Assembly (NCBI GenBank): GCA_035536935.1
Contig: DATLNC010000139.1
Location: 1-14,201, forward strand
DNA: 14,201 nucleotides
From: DATMER01 sp035536935
Lineage (GTDB): Bacteria > Acidobacteriota > Thermoanaerobaculia > Multivoradales > UBA5704
Direction: 5' to 3'
The position numbers were made by a program, and so were the translations under genes. Positions 5,529 through 13,207 of the stretch are shown one piece after another. Every line of letters starts with the position of its first letter. The first letter of the stretch is position 1. Below the pieces are notes generated by a model that saw nothing but the letters and a program-made list of their open reading frames with translations, was not told where the DNA came from and ran no database searches.

Positions 5529-8162
5529 ATGGAGCTGATCTCCACTCATATCGGCGCCGACTTCGACGCCTTCGCGGCCATGGTCGCGGCTTCCCGGTTC
5601 CATCCCGAGGCGAAGATGTTCTTTCCCGGCTCGCGGGAGGAGTCGCTGCGCCGGATGCTGGAGAGCGGCCTCGTGGAGCTGTCCGAGCTGCGGCACAAAG
5701 AGGTCGATCCCGCGGCCCTGACGCGCGTGATCCTCTGTGACGTCCGCCAGAAGGAGCGGATCGGCGTCGTGGCCGAGTGGCTCGAGACGTACCCGGGCAT
5801 CGAGGTCTGGGCCTACGACCATCATCCCGACTCCGAGTCGGACGTCGAGGCCAGTGGCGGGATCGTGGATCCGGACGTGGGCTCCACCTCTACGATCCTG
5901 GTGGAGGAGCTGCGGCGCCGGAGCCTGCCTTGCAGCGCGCCGGAAGCCGACCTGCTCCTCCTCGGGATCTACGAGGACACCGGCTCGCTCACCTACGCCA
6001 CCACGAGCCCGCGCGACTTCGAGGCCGCGGTCTGGCTCCTCTCCCAGGGGGGCGACCTGGCGACCGTGCGGCGCTTCGTCTCCCGGCCGCTCGATCCCGA
6101 GCGTCTGGAGATCCTCCACCGGATGACCCAGCGCCTGGACGTCCATCACATCCATGGCCACAGGATCGGTATCGTGGAGGTGGACCTCGATACCTACGTC
6201 GAGGAGCTGGCGCCGCTCGTTTCGCGCTGCCTGGAGGTATTCGAGCTGCCGGCGCTCTTCGCGCTCTTCGGCGAGGGGACCGAGGGGGACCGGGTCACCC
6301 TGATCGCCCGGGGCGATCTGGACGGCTTCGACCTCGGCGACTTCCTGGCCGTTTTCGGAGGAGGGGGCCACGCGACGGCGGCGTCGGCGCGCATCAAGGG
6401 GGCCACGACCCTGGAGAACCGCGAGCGGCTCCTCCAGGAGCTGAGTAAGGCGCTGCCTCCGGCGGCCCTTGCCCGCGACCTCATGATCTCTTCCTATGTC
6501 GAGATCCCGGCCGGGACTTCCGGCGAGGAGGCCAAGGCCCTGCTCAACACGCGCCGGGTCAACGCGGCCCCGGTGGTCGGACCTGAGGGCAGGGTGATTG
6601 GGATCGTCTCGCGCCAGATCCTCGATGCGGCCCTCCAGCACGGGCTCGGCGCGCGGCCGGTGGAGACCGTCATGACTCGCGAGCTGGAGTGGATCGATCC
6701 CGCGGCGCCAGTCGAGGCGGTGGGGGAGCGGATGCTCGCGCGTCACCCGCGGTTCGTGCTGGTGGGAGATTCGTCTGATCGACCTTTGGGGCTGATCACT
6801 CGCATGCAGGTGCTCCGGCATCTCCATGGCCGGCTGTCGGATTTCGAGCGGCGCTTCGACCGCCGGACCGAGCAGCTCCGGGAGAAGAAGGAGAAGGTCG
6901 CCGATTTGTTAGAGGAGCGGCTGTCCGAGTTCCTGTTGCGGCGAATCAGGACGATTGCGGCGGTCTCGCACCGGCATGGCATCCCGGTCTACCTGGTGGG
7001 TGGCCTCGTGCGCGACCTGCTGCTCGACCGGGAGAACCGCGACCTCGACCTCGTGGTGGAGGGGGACGGCCTCGGCTTCGCTGCGCTCCTATCAGAAGAG
7101 CTGGGTGGCCGGGTGCGGACGCATCCCGTCTTCCTCACTGCGGTAGTGGTGGACCCCGAGGATTTCCACCTCGACATCGCCACTGCGCGGAGCGAGTTCT
7201 ACCGGGCGCCCGCGGCTCTGCCCGAGGTGCAGACCTCGGAGCTGCGCCAGGACCTGTACCGGCGCGACTTCACGATCAACACCTTGGCGATCCGGCTCGG
7301 CCCGGGGACCACACCCGAGCTGATCGACTACTTCGGCGGCCGGCACGACCTCAAGGACAAGACGCTGCGGGTGCTGCACAGCCTCTCCTTCATCGACGAT
7401 CCCACCCGCGTGCTGCGCGCGGTCCGGTTGGAGCTGCGGCTCGGCTTCCGCATCTCCTCCGAGACGCTGCGGCTGGTCGAGGTGGCACTGGACGAGGGGA
7501 TCTTCGATCTCCTCTCCGGCTCCCGCCTGCGGGACGAGCTCGTGATGCTGCTCGACGATCCGGCCCTCGCCCTGCGGGGGATCGAGCGCCTGGCCGAGTT
7601 GGGTCTGCTGCGCGTTCTACATCCGGCGATTTCATGGGCAGATGACTCCCGCGAGCGGTTGCGCGGTGCGCGGGCGGCCTGGGACTGGTACCATCTACAA
7701 GGATTCACCGATCCTCCCGTGCGGGTCTGGCGCCTGCACCTGATGGCTCTGTCCGGAGATCTCCGAGAGCCGGAACTGGAGCGGCTCGCCGACCGGCTGA
7801 TGCTGGCCGGCGAGGACCGGCGGCTCCTGGTCTCCGTCCCGAGCCGTTTGGACGCTGCGCGGAGAGCGCTCGAAGCTTCGGACCTCCTCCCGCACCAGGC
7901 GCTGGAGGCGCTGGAGCCGCTCCAGGGAGAGGAGCTGCTGTTGTTGATGGCCGGTGAGGACGAGAATGTCCGGACGTGGGTACGCCGTCATCTGAGCGAG
8001 CTGCGTCTGTTCGAGCTGGGGATCCGGGGCGCCGACCTGGTGGCCGCGGGCGTGCCGCCGGGTCCGCGCATCGGCGAGGCCCTGAAGGCCACAAAGAGGG
8101 CGCGGCTGGACGGCCGGATCGAAGCCAGGGAAGAGCTCCGGCACGCTCTCGGGGAGATTTGA
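5529..8162 (+). CDS. cca: DHH-DHHA1-CBS-tRNA nucleotidyltransferase fusion (CCA- or A-adding enzyme)
   Basis: An 877-residue protein joining two RNA enzymes. The N-terminal DHH phosphoesterase (about 1-160) has H7/D11/D13 in THIGADFDAF, D71, DHH at 97-99 and D150 in YEDTGSLTY, all intact. DHHA1 follows with FGGGGHATAAS (276-286). Two CBS domains (about 315-370 and 376-432) could sense adenine nucleotides. A charged helical linker (434-470) leads to a class II nucleotidyltransferase: VYLVGGLVRDLLLD (487-500), catalytic D505/D507 in RDLDLVV, RRDFTINTLAI (578-588) and DDPTRVLRAVR (623-633), then a helical tRNA-binding tail. This architecture is known in Aquifex, Deinococcus and cyanobacteria-type enzymes, some of which add only the terminal A. 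Specificity cannot be settled here. The DHH part resembles nanoRNase/NrnA-like nucleases. No strong ribosome site precedes the ATG, which suggests coupling to the kinase gene. Its stop overlaps the next ATG by one base. Confidence 0.94.
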   Translation: MELISTHIGADFDAFAAMVAASRFHPEAKMFFPGSREESLRRMLESGLVELSELRHKEVDPAALTRVILCDVRQKERIGVVAEWLETYPGIEVWAYDHHPDSESDVEASGGIVDPDVGSTSTILVEELRRRSLPCSAPEADLLLLGIYEDTGSLTYATTSPRDFEAAVWLLSQGGDLATVRRFVSRPLDPERLEILHRMTQRLDVHHIHGHRIGIVEVDLDTYVEELAPLVSRCLEVFELPALFALFGEGTEGDRVTLIARGDLDGFDLGDFLAVFGGGGHATAASARIKGATTLENRERLLQELSKALPPAALARDLMISSYVEIPAGTSGEEAKALLNTRRVNAAPVVGPEGRVIGIVSRQILDAALQHGLGARPVETVMTRELEWIDPAAPVEAVGERMLARHPRFVLVGDSSDRPLGLITRMQVLRHLHGRLSDFERRFDRRTEQLREKKEKVADLLEERLSEFLLRRIRTIAAVSHRHGIPVYLVGGLVRDLLLDRENRDLDLVVEGDGLGFAALLSEELGGRVRTHPVFLTAVVVDPEDFHLDIATARSEFYRAPAALPEVQTSELRQDLYRRDFTINTLAIRLGPGTTPELIDYFGGRHDLKDKTLRVLHSLSFIDDPTRVLRAVRLELRLGFRISSETLRLVEVALDEGIFDLLSGSRLRDELVMLLDDPALALRGIERLAELGLLRVLHPAISWADDSRERLRGARAAWDWYHLQGFTDPPVRVWRLHLMALSGDLREPELERLADRLMLAGEDRRLLVSVPSRLDAARRALEASDLLPHQALEALEPLQGEELLLLMAGEDENVRTWVRRHLSELRLFELGIRGADLVAAGVPPGPRIGEALKATKRARLDGRIEAREELRHALGEI

Positions 8163-8797
8163 TGCGACACTGTTGTTTCCTGCTGCTGTTCCTGGCGCTG
8201 CCCCTTGCGGCGAGGGAGTCGGACCGCACCGTGGAGGTCCTCCGCTACGGCTGCGCCAACGAGGTGGGGCACCGCGAGATCACGCTCTTCCGCAACGGCA
8301 CGGTGCGCCTGTTCGACGGCCCTCCCGGCGGGGAGCTGATGGGATTGGCGGAGCTCTCCCCGGAAGAGCTGACCGGAGCGCTGAACCGTCTGCAGGGGGA
8401 GGATCTGTCCGAAGCGCGGAACCTGCACAAGGGGATCGACGGCCCCTATATCGAGCAGTGCGAGCTCCATCTCCTGCTCCCGGACCGGAAGCCGGAGGTC
8501 TACCACTTCGGCCGGTATGACGCCCTCCCCTTGAACCTCTCCCGAGTGCTCCGTGTGGCGGAAGACCTCGCGGCGGAGGTCGATGACCTGAAGGGCGTCG
8601 AGGAGCTGCCGGTCGATTACGTGCCGCGGCAGTACGACATCCTCAAGCGGCGGGACAACCAGCGCTACAAGATCATCCGCTTCACGGCCGACAACAACGG
8701 GGTAGAGCTGCAGGGGATCGACCAGCCGATCTTCCTCATCGTCCTGCGGGAGGAGATGCGGAAGGAGTTCGTGGCCCTCCTGTCGAGAGAAAAATGA
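8162..8797 (+). CDS. Small secreted protein of unknown function
   Basis: A 211-residue protein I do not recognise. MRHCCFLLLFLALPLAARES is a short Sec signal peptide with cleavage likely after PLAA. There is no lipobox Cys at the cleavage site, so it is probably soluble in the periplasm or outside. The mature part has two cysteines, C31 (LRYGCANE) and C100 (YIEQCELH), which could form a disulfide. It alternates beta-like segments (EITLFRNGTVRLFDG, ELHLLLPDRKPEVYHFGRYD) with a helix (LSRVLRVAEDLAAEVDDL), and ends in a strand-helix tail. It starts by a one-base TGATG overlap with the tRNA nucleotidyltransferase and ends in a four-base ATGA overlap with rsmD. Its expression is therefore tied to RNA-modification genes although it is exported. 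No function is assigned. Confidence 0.8.
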   Translation: MRHCCFLLLFLALPLAARESDRTVEVLRYGCANEVGHREITLFRNGTVRLFDGPPGGELMGLAELSPEELTGALNRLQGEDLSEARNLHKGIDGPYIEQCELHLLLPDRKPEVYHFGRYDALPLNLSRVLRVAEDLAAEVDDLKGVEELPVDYVPRQYDILKRRDNQRYKIIRFTADNNGVELQGIDQPIFLIVLREEMRKEFVALLSREK

Positions 8798-9333
8798 AGC
8801 CGGGGGTGAGGGTCACGGGCGGCGCTTTCCGTGGGCGCGGTCTGGCGGTGCCACCCGGAGCGCGTCCCACCGAAGGCCGGGTCCGCGAGGCCCTCTTCTC
8901 GATCTGGAGCGACCGCATCGAAAATGCCCGCGTGCTCGATCTCTTCGCCGGCAGCGGAGTGGTCGGGCTGGAGGCCCTGGGACGCGGCGCAATTTCAGCC
9001 TTGGCGGTGGACGACAACCTGCCGGCGATCAAGATTCTGGAAGCGAACGCCGCTCTCCTCAAAGACAAGGGGATCAAGATCCGCCGCCTCGCTCTCCCAG
9101 CCGGGCTCTCCCGCTTGACGGGGCCCTTCGATCTCGTCTTTGCCGACCCGCCTTACGCCTTCGAGCCCTACGGAGAGCTGCTCGCCGCCGTGGCCCCGCT
9201 GCTCGCGCAGGATGGAGAGGTGGTCGTCGAGCACTCCTCCCGGCGGGAGATGCCGCTCGAAGCGGAGCCGCTGGTGCGGGTTGACGTGCGGCGGTACGGG
9301 GAAAGCTCGCTGTCTTTCTACCGTAGGATATAG
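8794..9333 (+). CDS. rsmD: 16S rRNA (guanine966-N2)-methyltransferase RsmD
   Basis: A 179-residue SAM-dependent methyltransferase that makes m2G966 in 16S rRNA during 30S assembly. The N-terminal RNA-binding signature RPTEGRVREALFSIW (24-38) is characteristic of RsmD. The SAM-binding loop is VLDLFAGSGVVGLEALGRGA (47-66), followed by the acidic D73/D74 that would hold the ribose. The N6/N2-amino methyltransferase motif DPPY is at 118-121 in FDLVFADPPYAF. The C-terminal strand EVVVEHSSR and YGESSLSFYRR close the Rossmann fold. The length is normal for the family. The start codon overlaps the secreted-protein stop as ATGA. The usual neighbour coaD does not follow; a small hypothetical gene does. 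Confidence 0.93.
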   Translation: MKPGVRVTGGAFRGRGLAVPPGARPTEGRVREALFSIWSDRIENARVLDLFAGSGVVGLEALGRGAISALAVDDNLPAIKILEANAALLKDKGIKIRRLALPAGLSRLTGPFDLVFADPPYAFEPYGELLAAVAPLLAQDGEVVVEHSSRREMPLEAEPLVRVDVRRYGESSLSFYRRI

Positions 9334-9339
9334 AGCAGG

Positions 9340-9663
9340 ATGCAAGACGACTGGGAACTATTGAAGACTTCAGGTCTTCCCGATGGTGCGATCCGGGCCA
9401 AGCCCTCCGGCCCGCTGGCCGCCAACCTCAGGGCAGTCGTGGCCCGGATGACTGAGGATCTCGATCGGCTCGATCCCTCCCGCCGCGAGCCTCTCTTCGC
9501 CTGGCTCAAGGCCTGGAAGCACCACTGGCCTGAGCAGTTTGAGCGGAACCTGGGCTGGGTCGGAGAGCGCTGCCTGGCCAAGCTGGAGACTACGCCCACG
9601 GATCCGAACCGCTATCTCAAGCTGCGGCGGATCGCCGTGGAGAACCTGTCCCGCCTCTTGTGA
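9340..9663 (+). CDS. Hypothetical 107-residue cytoplasmic protein
   Basis: Unrecognised. It is predicted to be mostly helical, with no signal peptide, membrane segment or cysteine. The middle is aromatic and basic: REPLFAWLKAWKHHWPEQF followed by ERNLGWVGERCLAKLE does contain one Cys, at the end of the central helix. The C-terminus PNRYLKLRRIAVENLSRLL is amphipathic. It starts six bases after the rsmD stop with a weak AGCAGG site, so it is the last gene of this operon. Its stop lies three bases from that of the convergent membrane protein. Codon use and GC match the neighbours, which supports a real gene. Confidence 0.7.
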   Translation: MQDDWELLKTSGLPDGAIRAKPSGPLAANLRAVVARMTEDLDRLDPSRREPLFAWLKAWKHHWPEQFERNLGWVGERCLAKLETTPTDPNRYLKLRRIAVENLSRLL

Positions 9664-9666
9664 CAA

Positions 9667-11130
9667 TCACTCCGAAGGCCGGATCCACCGCACGGTAAAC
9701 GGTCCGACGCTCTCCGGCGAGCCCTCCAGCGCGAAGGAGTCGAGCGTATCCACCACCTTGGCATGGTCGTAGCCCATCCTCTTCAGGAACTTCCAGGGAG
9801 GGTGGCTTGGGGAAACGTCGACGACATCCACGACCGCGACGGAGCGGCCTTCCCGCAGCGTATCGAGAATGGTGGAGGATAGGTCTTTCAGCCCCTCCTC
9901 GGGTGGGAAGCGGACCGAGTAGCTGGTCATCGAGACGGCGGGGGCGACCGGATTCAGCACGAGCAGGGCTTCCATCTCGTCAAAGCCCGGGTAGACGATG
10001 AGGCCTGCCTCTCCAAGCTCCTTCTCGATCGTCGCGAGCCTCTCCTGCCGTGGATAGAAAACCCGGCGGTAGCCCACGTCCACCACGTTCCAGAGCAGCG
10101 CGATCATGCCGAGCACGACTGCCTTTCCACGCAAGCGGGCACCGAGCGCGCCGAATGCCACGGCTAGCTGCACATAAAACTGATCGTCCGAGTTGTTCCA
10201 GTAGATCCCGAAGGCGAGCACGGCCGCGGCCCAGATGCCCGCCAGGAGCAGCGCGGATCGGTCGCGAACAAAGAGCAACGCACAGCAAGCGGCGATGAAA
10301 GCGGCGGCGCGGAGGGGGACCGTCAGGTCCATCTGGTCCCGGAATGCGGCGACCAGGGGAGCCAGGTCCACGAGCGCGCAGGCAGACCCATACAGGGCCC
10401 GGGCAGTCGACACGAAGAGGTCGGCCATTCCGTAAGCCGCCTCGACTCGGGCTGGAACGCTGCCGCCGCCGTAGCGGGTCATCCAGTTTAGGACGTGAGG
10501 AGTCGGGGAGGCTGCCGCAAAGACCGGCACGGCCGCGAGGGTACCGAGCAACACTCCGGCCGCGTGCTTCGGCCTCTTCCACAGCGCGAGGGCCAGCGCC
10601 GGACCGAACAGAAGATTCTCGATGAAGAACGCCGCTGCCAGAGTCACCGAGACGCCCGCTGCCAGGGACCGGGGGAACGACGGCCGTTCCAGGTACCGCA
10701 GGGTCAGCCAGGCAACGCCGACCACCGCGGGCATCTGGACCATGTAGGCCTCGTCCATCACCCAGAGCCGGGCGAAGGCCGAGCTGAACGCCAGCCAGGC
10801 GGTTGCGTGGTTCGCGGCGAGCCGGCTCGGGGCTAGGCGCCTGGCGACTCCGAAGCGGAAGAGGCCGGCGGCGAGCGATCCTGCCAGGATGCTCAGCCGG
10901 CGCAGGTGATCGGCCGCCTCCGCGCGGGAGCCGATATCCGACAGATTCATCCACCAGGCGCCGAGCGGTTCGACGAGGAGGTGGTTGGGGTTCCAGCGGG
11001 AGAAGCCGGCGGAGAGGTTGTAGCTCTGACCGAGGCCGTCCGGCGAGACGTGACCGATGGGAAGGAGAAGGAGGACGAGCGCGGAGAGAAAGGACCAGCA
11101 GAGCGCGTCGCGGAGGTCGCAGGACCTCAT
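9667..11130 (-). CDS. Polytopic membrane protein of unknown function in the nuo-rex operon
   Basis: A 487-residue protein. About 9-10 hydrophobic segments occupy residues 10-355 (for example ALCWSFLSALVLLLLPIG, AAGVSVTLAAAFFIENLLF, AVVLGMIALLWNVV). A hydrophilic C-terminal domain of about 130 residues follows (358-487). The first loop has SAGFSRWNPNHLLVEPLG (40-57) and a later one has WVMDEAYMVQMP (123-134). Large acidic and aromatic loops after TM1 recall GT-C glycosyltransferases that use lipid-linked sugars, but I see no decisive motif, so this is only a suggestion. The ATG overlaps the rex stop by four bases, so it is translationally coupled to rex and in the same transcript as nuoMN. It is not a known NDH-1 subunit: it lacks the antiporter-like Lys/Glu pattern. 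Confidence 0.8.
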   Translation of the reverse strand: MRSCDLRDALCWSFLSALVLLLLPIGHVSPDGLGQSYNLSAGFSRWNPNHLLVEPLGAWWMNLSDIGSRAEAADHLRRLSILAGSLAAGLFRFGVARRLAPSRLAANHATAWLAFSSAFARLWVMDEAYMVQMPAVVGVAWLTLRYLERPSFPRSLAAGVSVTLAAAFFIENLLFGPALALALWKRPKHAAGVLLGTLAAVPVFAAASPTPHVLNWMTRYGGGSVPARVEAAYGMADLFVSTARALYGSACALVDLAPLVAAFRDQMDLTVPLRAAAFIAACCALLFVRDRSALLLAGIWAAAVLAFGIYWNNSDDQFYVQLAVAFGALGARLRGKAVVLGMIALLWNVVDVGYRRVFYPRQERLATIEKELGEAGLIVYPGFDEMEALLVLNPVAPAVSMTSYSVRFPPEEGLKDLSSTILDTLREGRSVAVVDVVDVSPSHPPWKFLKRMGYDHAKVVDTLDSFALEGSPESVGPFTVRWIRPSE

Positions 11131-11753
11131 TCCCGGAGGAAGAACGCCAGCTCCTCCAGGTTGATCCGGAGGTCCACGTTCTTGAGCAGCACGTCGGGCC
11201 GGCGCTTGACGCGGACGGGGGCGAAGTTGAGCACCCCTTTCACCCCGGCGTCGGCCAGGGCCTCGTAATTCTCCTGCGCAGCCTCGGCGGGCACGGCCAG
11301 GACGCCGATCTCCGCGCCGCTCTCACGCACCACCGCGACCAGCTCCGAGGCGTGCCGGATCGTGAACTCGCCGATCTGCCGCCCGACCTTGGCCGGGTCC
11401 GTGTCCACGCCGGCCACTACCCGGAACGCGCCGTAGTTGAACCCGAGGTATTGCGCGAGCGCGGTCCCCAGGTTCCCCATGCCGACGATCACCATGGTGT
11501 GCTGGCGGTCCAGTCCGAGGAGCGAGTTCAAGTGGTCCGCCAGCTCTTCGACCTCGTAGCCGACGCCGCGGATGCCGAACTCCCCGAACTGCGCGAGGTC
11601 CTTGCGGATCTGGGTGGCGGAGAGATGGTAGCGCTGCGCCAGCTCCTGGGAGGAGACGCGCTTGATCCCCAGCTCCTGCAGGTGCCGCAGGCAGCGCAGG
11701 TAGAAGGACAGCCGGTTGAGGGTGAGCGGAGAGACCTCCTCCGCCGGCCCCAT
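11127..11753 (-). CDS. rex: Redox-sensing transcriptional repressor Rex
   Basis: A 208-residue, full-length Rex. The N-terminal winged helix (about 8-80) contains RLSFYLRCLRHLQELGIKRV and SSQELAQRYHLSATQIRKDL, then AQFGEFGIRGVGYEVEEL. The Rossmann domain has VIVGMGNLGTAL (88-99) with the GxGxxG dinucleotide loop, GVDTDPAKVG (115-124), and VLNFAPVRVK (174-183). Rex binds DNA when NADH is low and lets go when NADH/NAD+ rises, controlling respiratory and fermentative genes. It follows nuoN with a one-base TGATG overlap, so it is made with Complex I subunits, which points to feedback on the operon. The operator would be upstream of nuoA, outside this window. An AGGAGG lies just inside the gene, but no ATG, GTG or TTG follows it in frame before the conserved helix, so ATG 11753 is kept. 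Confidence 0.95.
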   Translation of the reverse strand: MGPAEEVSPLTLNRLSFYLRCLRHLQELGIKRVSSQELAQRYHLSATQIRKDLAQFGEFGIRGVGYEVEELADHLNSLLGLDRQHTMVIVGMGNLGTALAQYLGFNYGAFRVVAGVDTDPAKVGRQIGEFTIRHASELVAVVRESGAEIGVLAVPAEAAQENYEALADAGVKGVLNFAPVRVKRRPDVLLKNVDLRINLEELAFFLRE

Positions 11754-13207
11754 CACCTCGCGGTTGCTTCGAGTAGCCAATGCACCAATTCCCAGGGCCA
11801 GATGCCGAGCGCCAGAGTGCCGAGAGCCGCCACCACAGCCGCCGTCCGGCCCCAGACGTCGAGCAGGAGCCCCTCGGGCTGACGCTCTTCTGCTTTCATG
11901 TAGAGGTAGTAGACCACTCGCAGGTAGTAGAAGACACCGACCAGGCTGGCCAGAACGCCCAGCACGGCGAGACCCACGAGACCGTCGCCCACCGCGTTCA
12001 GGAAGACGAGGTACTTGCCGAAGAAGCCCACGGTGGGCGGGATGCCGCCCAGCGACAGCATGCAGATCGCCAGGCAGGCGGAGAGCAGCGGGTAGCGGTA
12101 GCCGTGGCCTGCGATGTCGGAGATCAGGTGCTGCTCGCCCGGACGGTCGTAGAGCATGGCCACTACCGTGAACGCGCCCGCGTTCATCAGCACGTAAGCC
12201 AGCAGGTAGACGATCACCGGCATGAGCGAGCCGCGGTCCATCACCACCAGCGCGAGCAGCAGGTAGCCCATGTGCGCGATGCCGGAGTAGGCGAGCATCC
12301 GCTTGATGTCGCGCTGCGCCAGGGCCAGGAGGTTTCCGACCAGCATCGAGAGCACCGCGAGCGCCGCGATCACGACCGTCCACTTTTCGATCGCCTCGGT
12401 CACGCCGCCGCGGACGACCGCGTCCAGCAGGCGGTAGAGCACCAGCGCGCTCGCCACCTTTGGCGCTACCGAGAGGAATGCCACGAACGGCGTGGGCGCA
12501 CCCTGATAGGTATCCGGCGACCAGGCGTGGAACGGTACGATGCTCATCTTGAACGCGAAGCCCGCGACCAGCAGCAGGAGACCGAGGCTGGCGCCGACCG
12601 GGATGCCCTCGGCGCCCGCCAGCTTCGGGCCGATCTCCGCGAGGCGCGTGCTGCCCGTGGCGCCGTAGAGCATGGCGATGCCGTAGAGCACGAACGAGCT
12701 GACGAAGGCGCCCATCAGGAAGTACTTGATCGCGGCCTCGCTCGCGATCGCGATGCGGCGATGAAAAGCCGCCAGCGAGTAGAGGCAGAAGGAGAACAGC
12801 TCGAGCGCCAGGAAGATCGTCAGCAGCTCGGTGCCGCGCAGCATCAGCAGCAGGCCGGCCGCGCACCAGAGCAGCAGCGCGTGATACTCGCCGGCGAGGA
12901 TGCCCTCGCGACGCAGATAACCTTGTGAAGCGAGCAGGCAGAGCCCGGTGGCGAGCAGGATGACCAGCGACAGCGCGTAGGTCGGACCGCTCGTCTCGAT
13001 CAACCCGCGCCAGGTCAAGGAGGAATCGCCAGGAGCCGTGCGCCAGGCCACGGACGCGCCCCAAGCCGCGATTGCCACCGAAATCACGGCGAGCACCGTG
13101 AACGAGCGGCGCAGCTTGGGTGCGATGGCGTCCAAGAGAAGGATCACGATCCCCGCGCCACAGAGGATCATCTCAGGCAGCAGGCTGATCAGGTCGGCGC
13201 GGTTCAT
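11753..13207 (-). CDS. nuoN: NADH-quinone oxidoreductase subunit N
   Basis: A 484-residue, 14-helix integral membrane subunit of respiratory Complex I (NDH-1), one of the three antiporter-like proton-pumping subunits. The charged axis residues are present: E136 in FLALELFSFCLYSL, K220 in FAFKMSIVPFHAWSPDTY, K250 in SVAPKVASALVL and K400 in TVGFFGKYLVF. They correspond to the functionally important Glu133, Lys217, Lys247 and Lys395 of E. coli NuoN. YSGIAHMGYLLLAL (307-320) and LSLGGIPPTVGFFGKY (384-399) are family signatures. Its ATG overlaps the nuoM stop by four bases and its stop overlaps the rex start by one base. As is usual, nuoN is the last subunit gene of the nuo operon. Frame and length are normal. 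Confidence 0.96.
   Translation of the reverse strand: MNRADLISLLPEMILCGAGIVILLLDAIAPKLRRSFTVLAVISVAIAAWGASVAWRTAPGDSSLTWRGLIETSGPTYALSLVILLATGLCLLASQGYLRREGILAGEYHALLLWCAAGLLLMLRGTELLTIFLALELFSFCLYSLAAFHRRIAIASEAAIKYFLMGAFVSSFVLYGIAMLYGATGSTRLAEIGPKLAGAEGIPVGASLGLLLLVAGFAFKMSIVPFHAWSPDTYQGAPTPFVAFLSVAPKVASALVLYRLLDAVVRGGVTEAIEKWTVVIAALAVLSMLVGNLLALAQRDIKRMLAYSGIAHMGYLLLALVVMDRGSLMPVIVYLLAYVLMNAGAFTVVAMLYDRPGEQHLISDIAGHGYRYPLLSACLAICMLSLGGIPPTVGFFGKYLVFLNAVGDGLVGLAVLGVLASLVGVFYYLRVVYYLYMKAEERQPEGLLLDVWGRTAAVVAALGTLALGIWPWELVHWLLEATAR

Noticed and set aside
2288..5545. A 1085-codon open frame on the minus strand spanning the sigma factor, the YCII region and the whole kinase gene antisense
   Set aside because: Only the part from 3499 down encodes a recognisable protein (the sigma factor). 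The rest is antisense to the clear kinase and out of frame with the YCII gene; long antisense frames are expected at this GC content.
5514..6827. A 437-codon minus-strand frame opposite the nucleotidyltransferase fusion
   Set aside because: Low-complexity Arg/Gly/Asp-rich translation with no motif, directly antisense to an intact conserved gene.
11780..12928. A 382-codon plus-strand frame opposite nuoN
   Set aside because: His/Gln/Arg/Glu-rich translation that is the typical antisense of a hydrophobic membrane protein.
12923..12929. TTGTGAA, a Rex operator half-site
   Set aside because: It is inside nuoN, and the second inverted half is absent.
11127..13064. A 645-codon frame that would extend Rex upstream through nuoN
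   Set aside because: The extension is Arg/Pro-rich out-of-frame nuoN sequence. Rex homology begins at the ATG at 11753.
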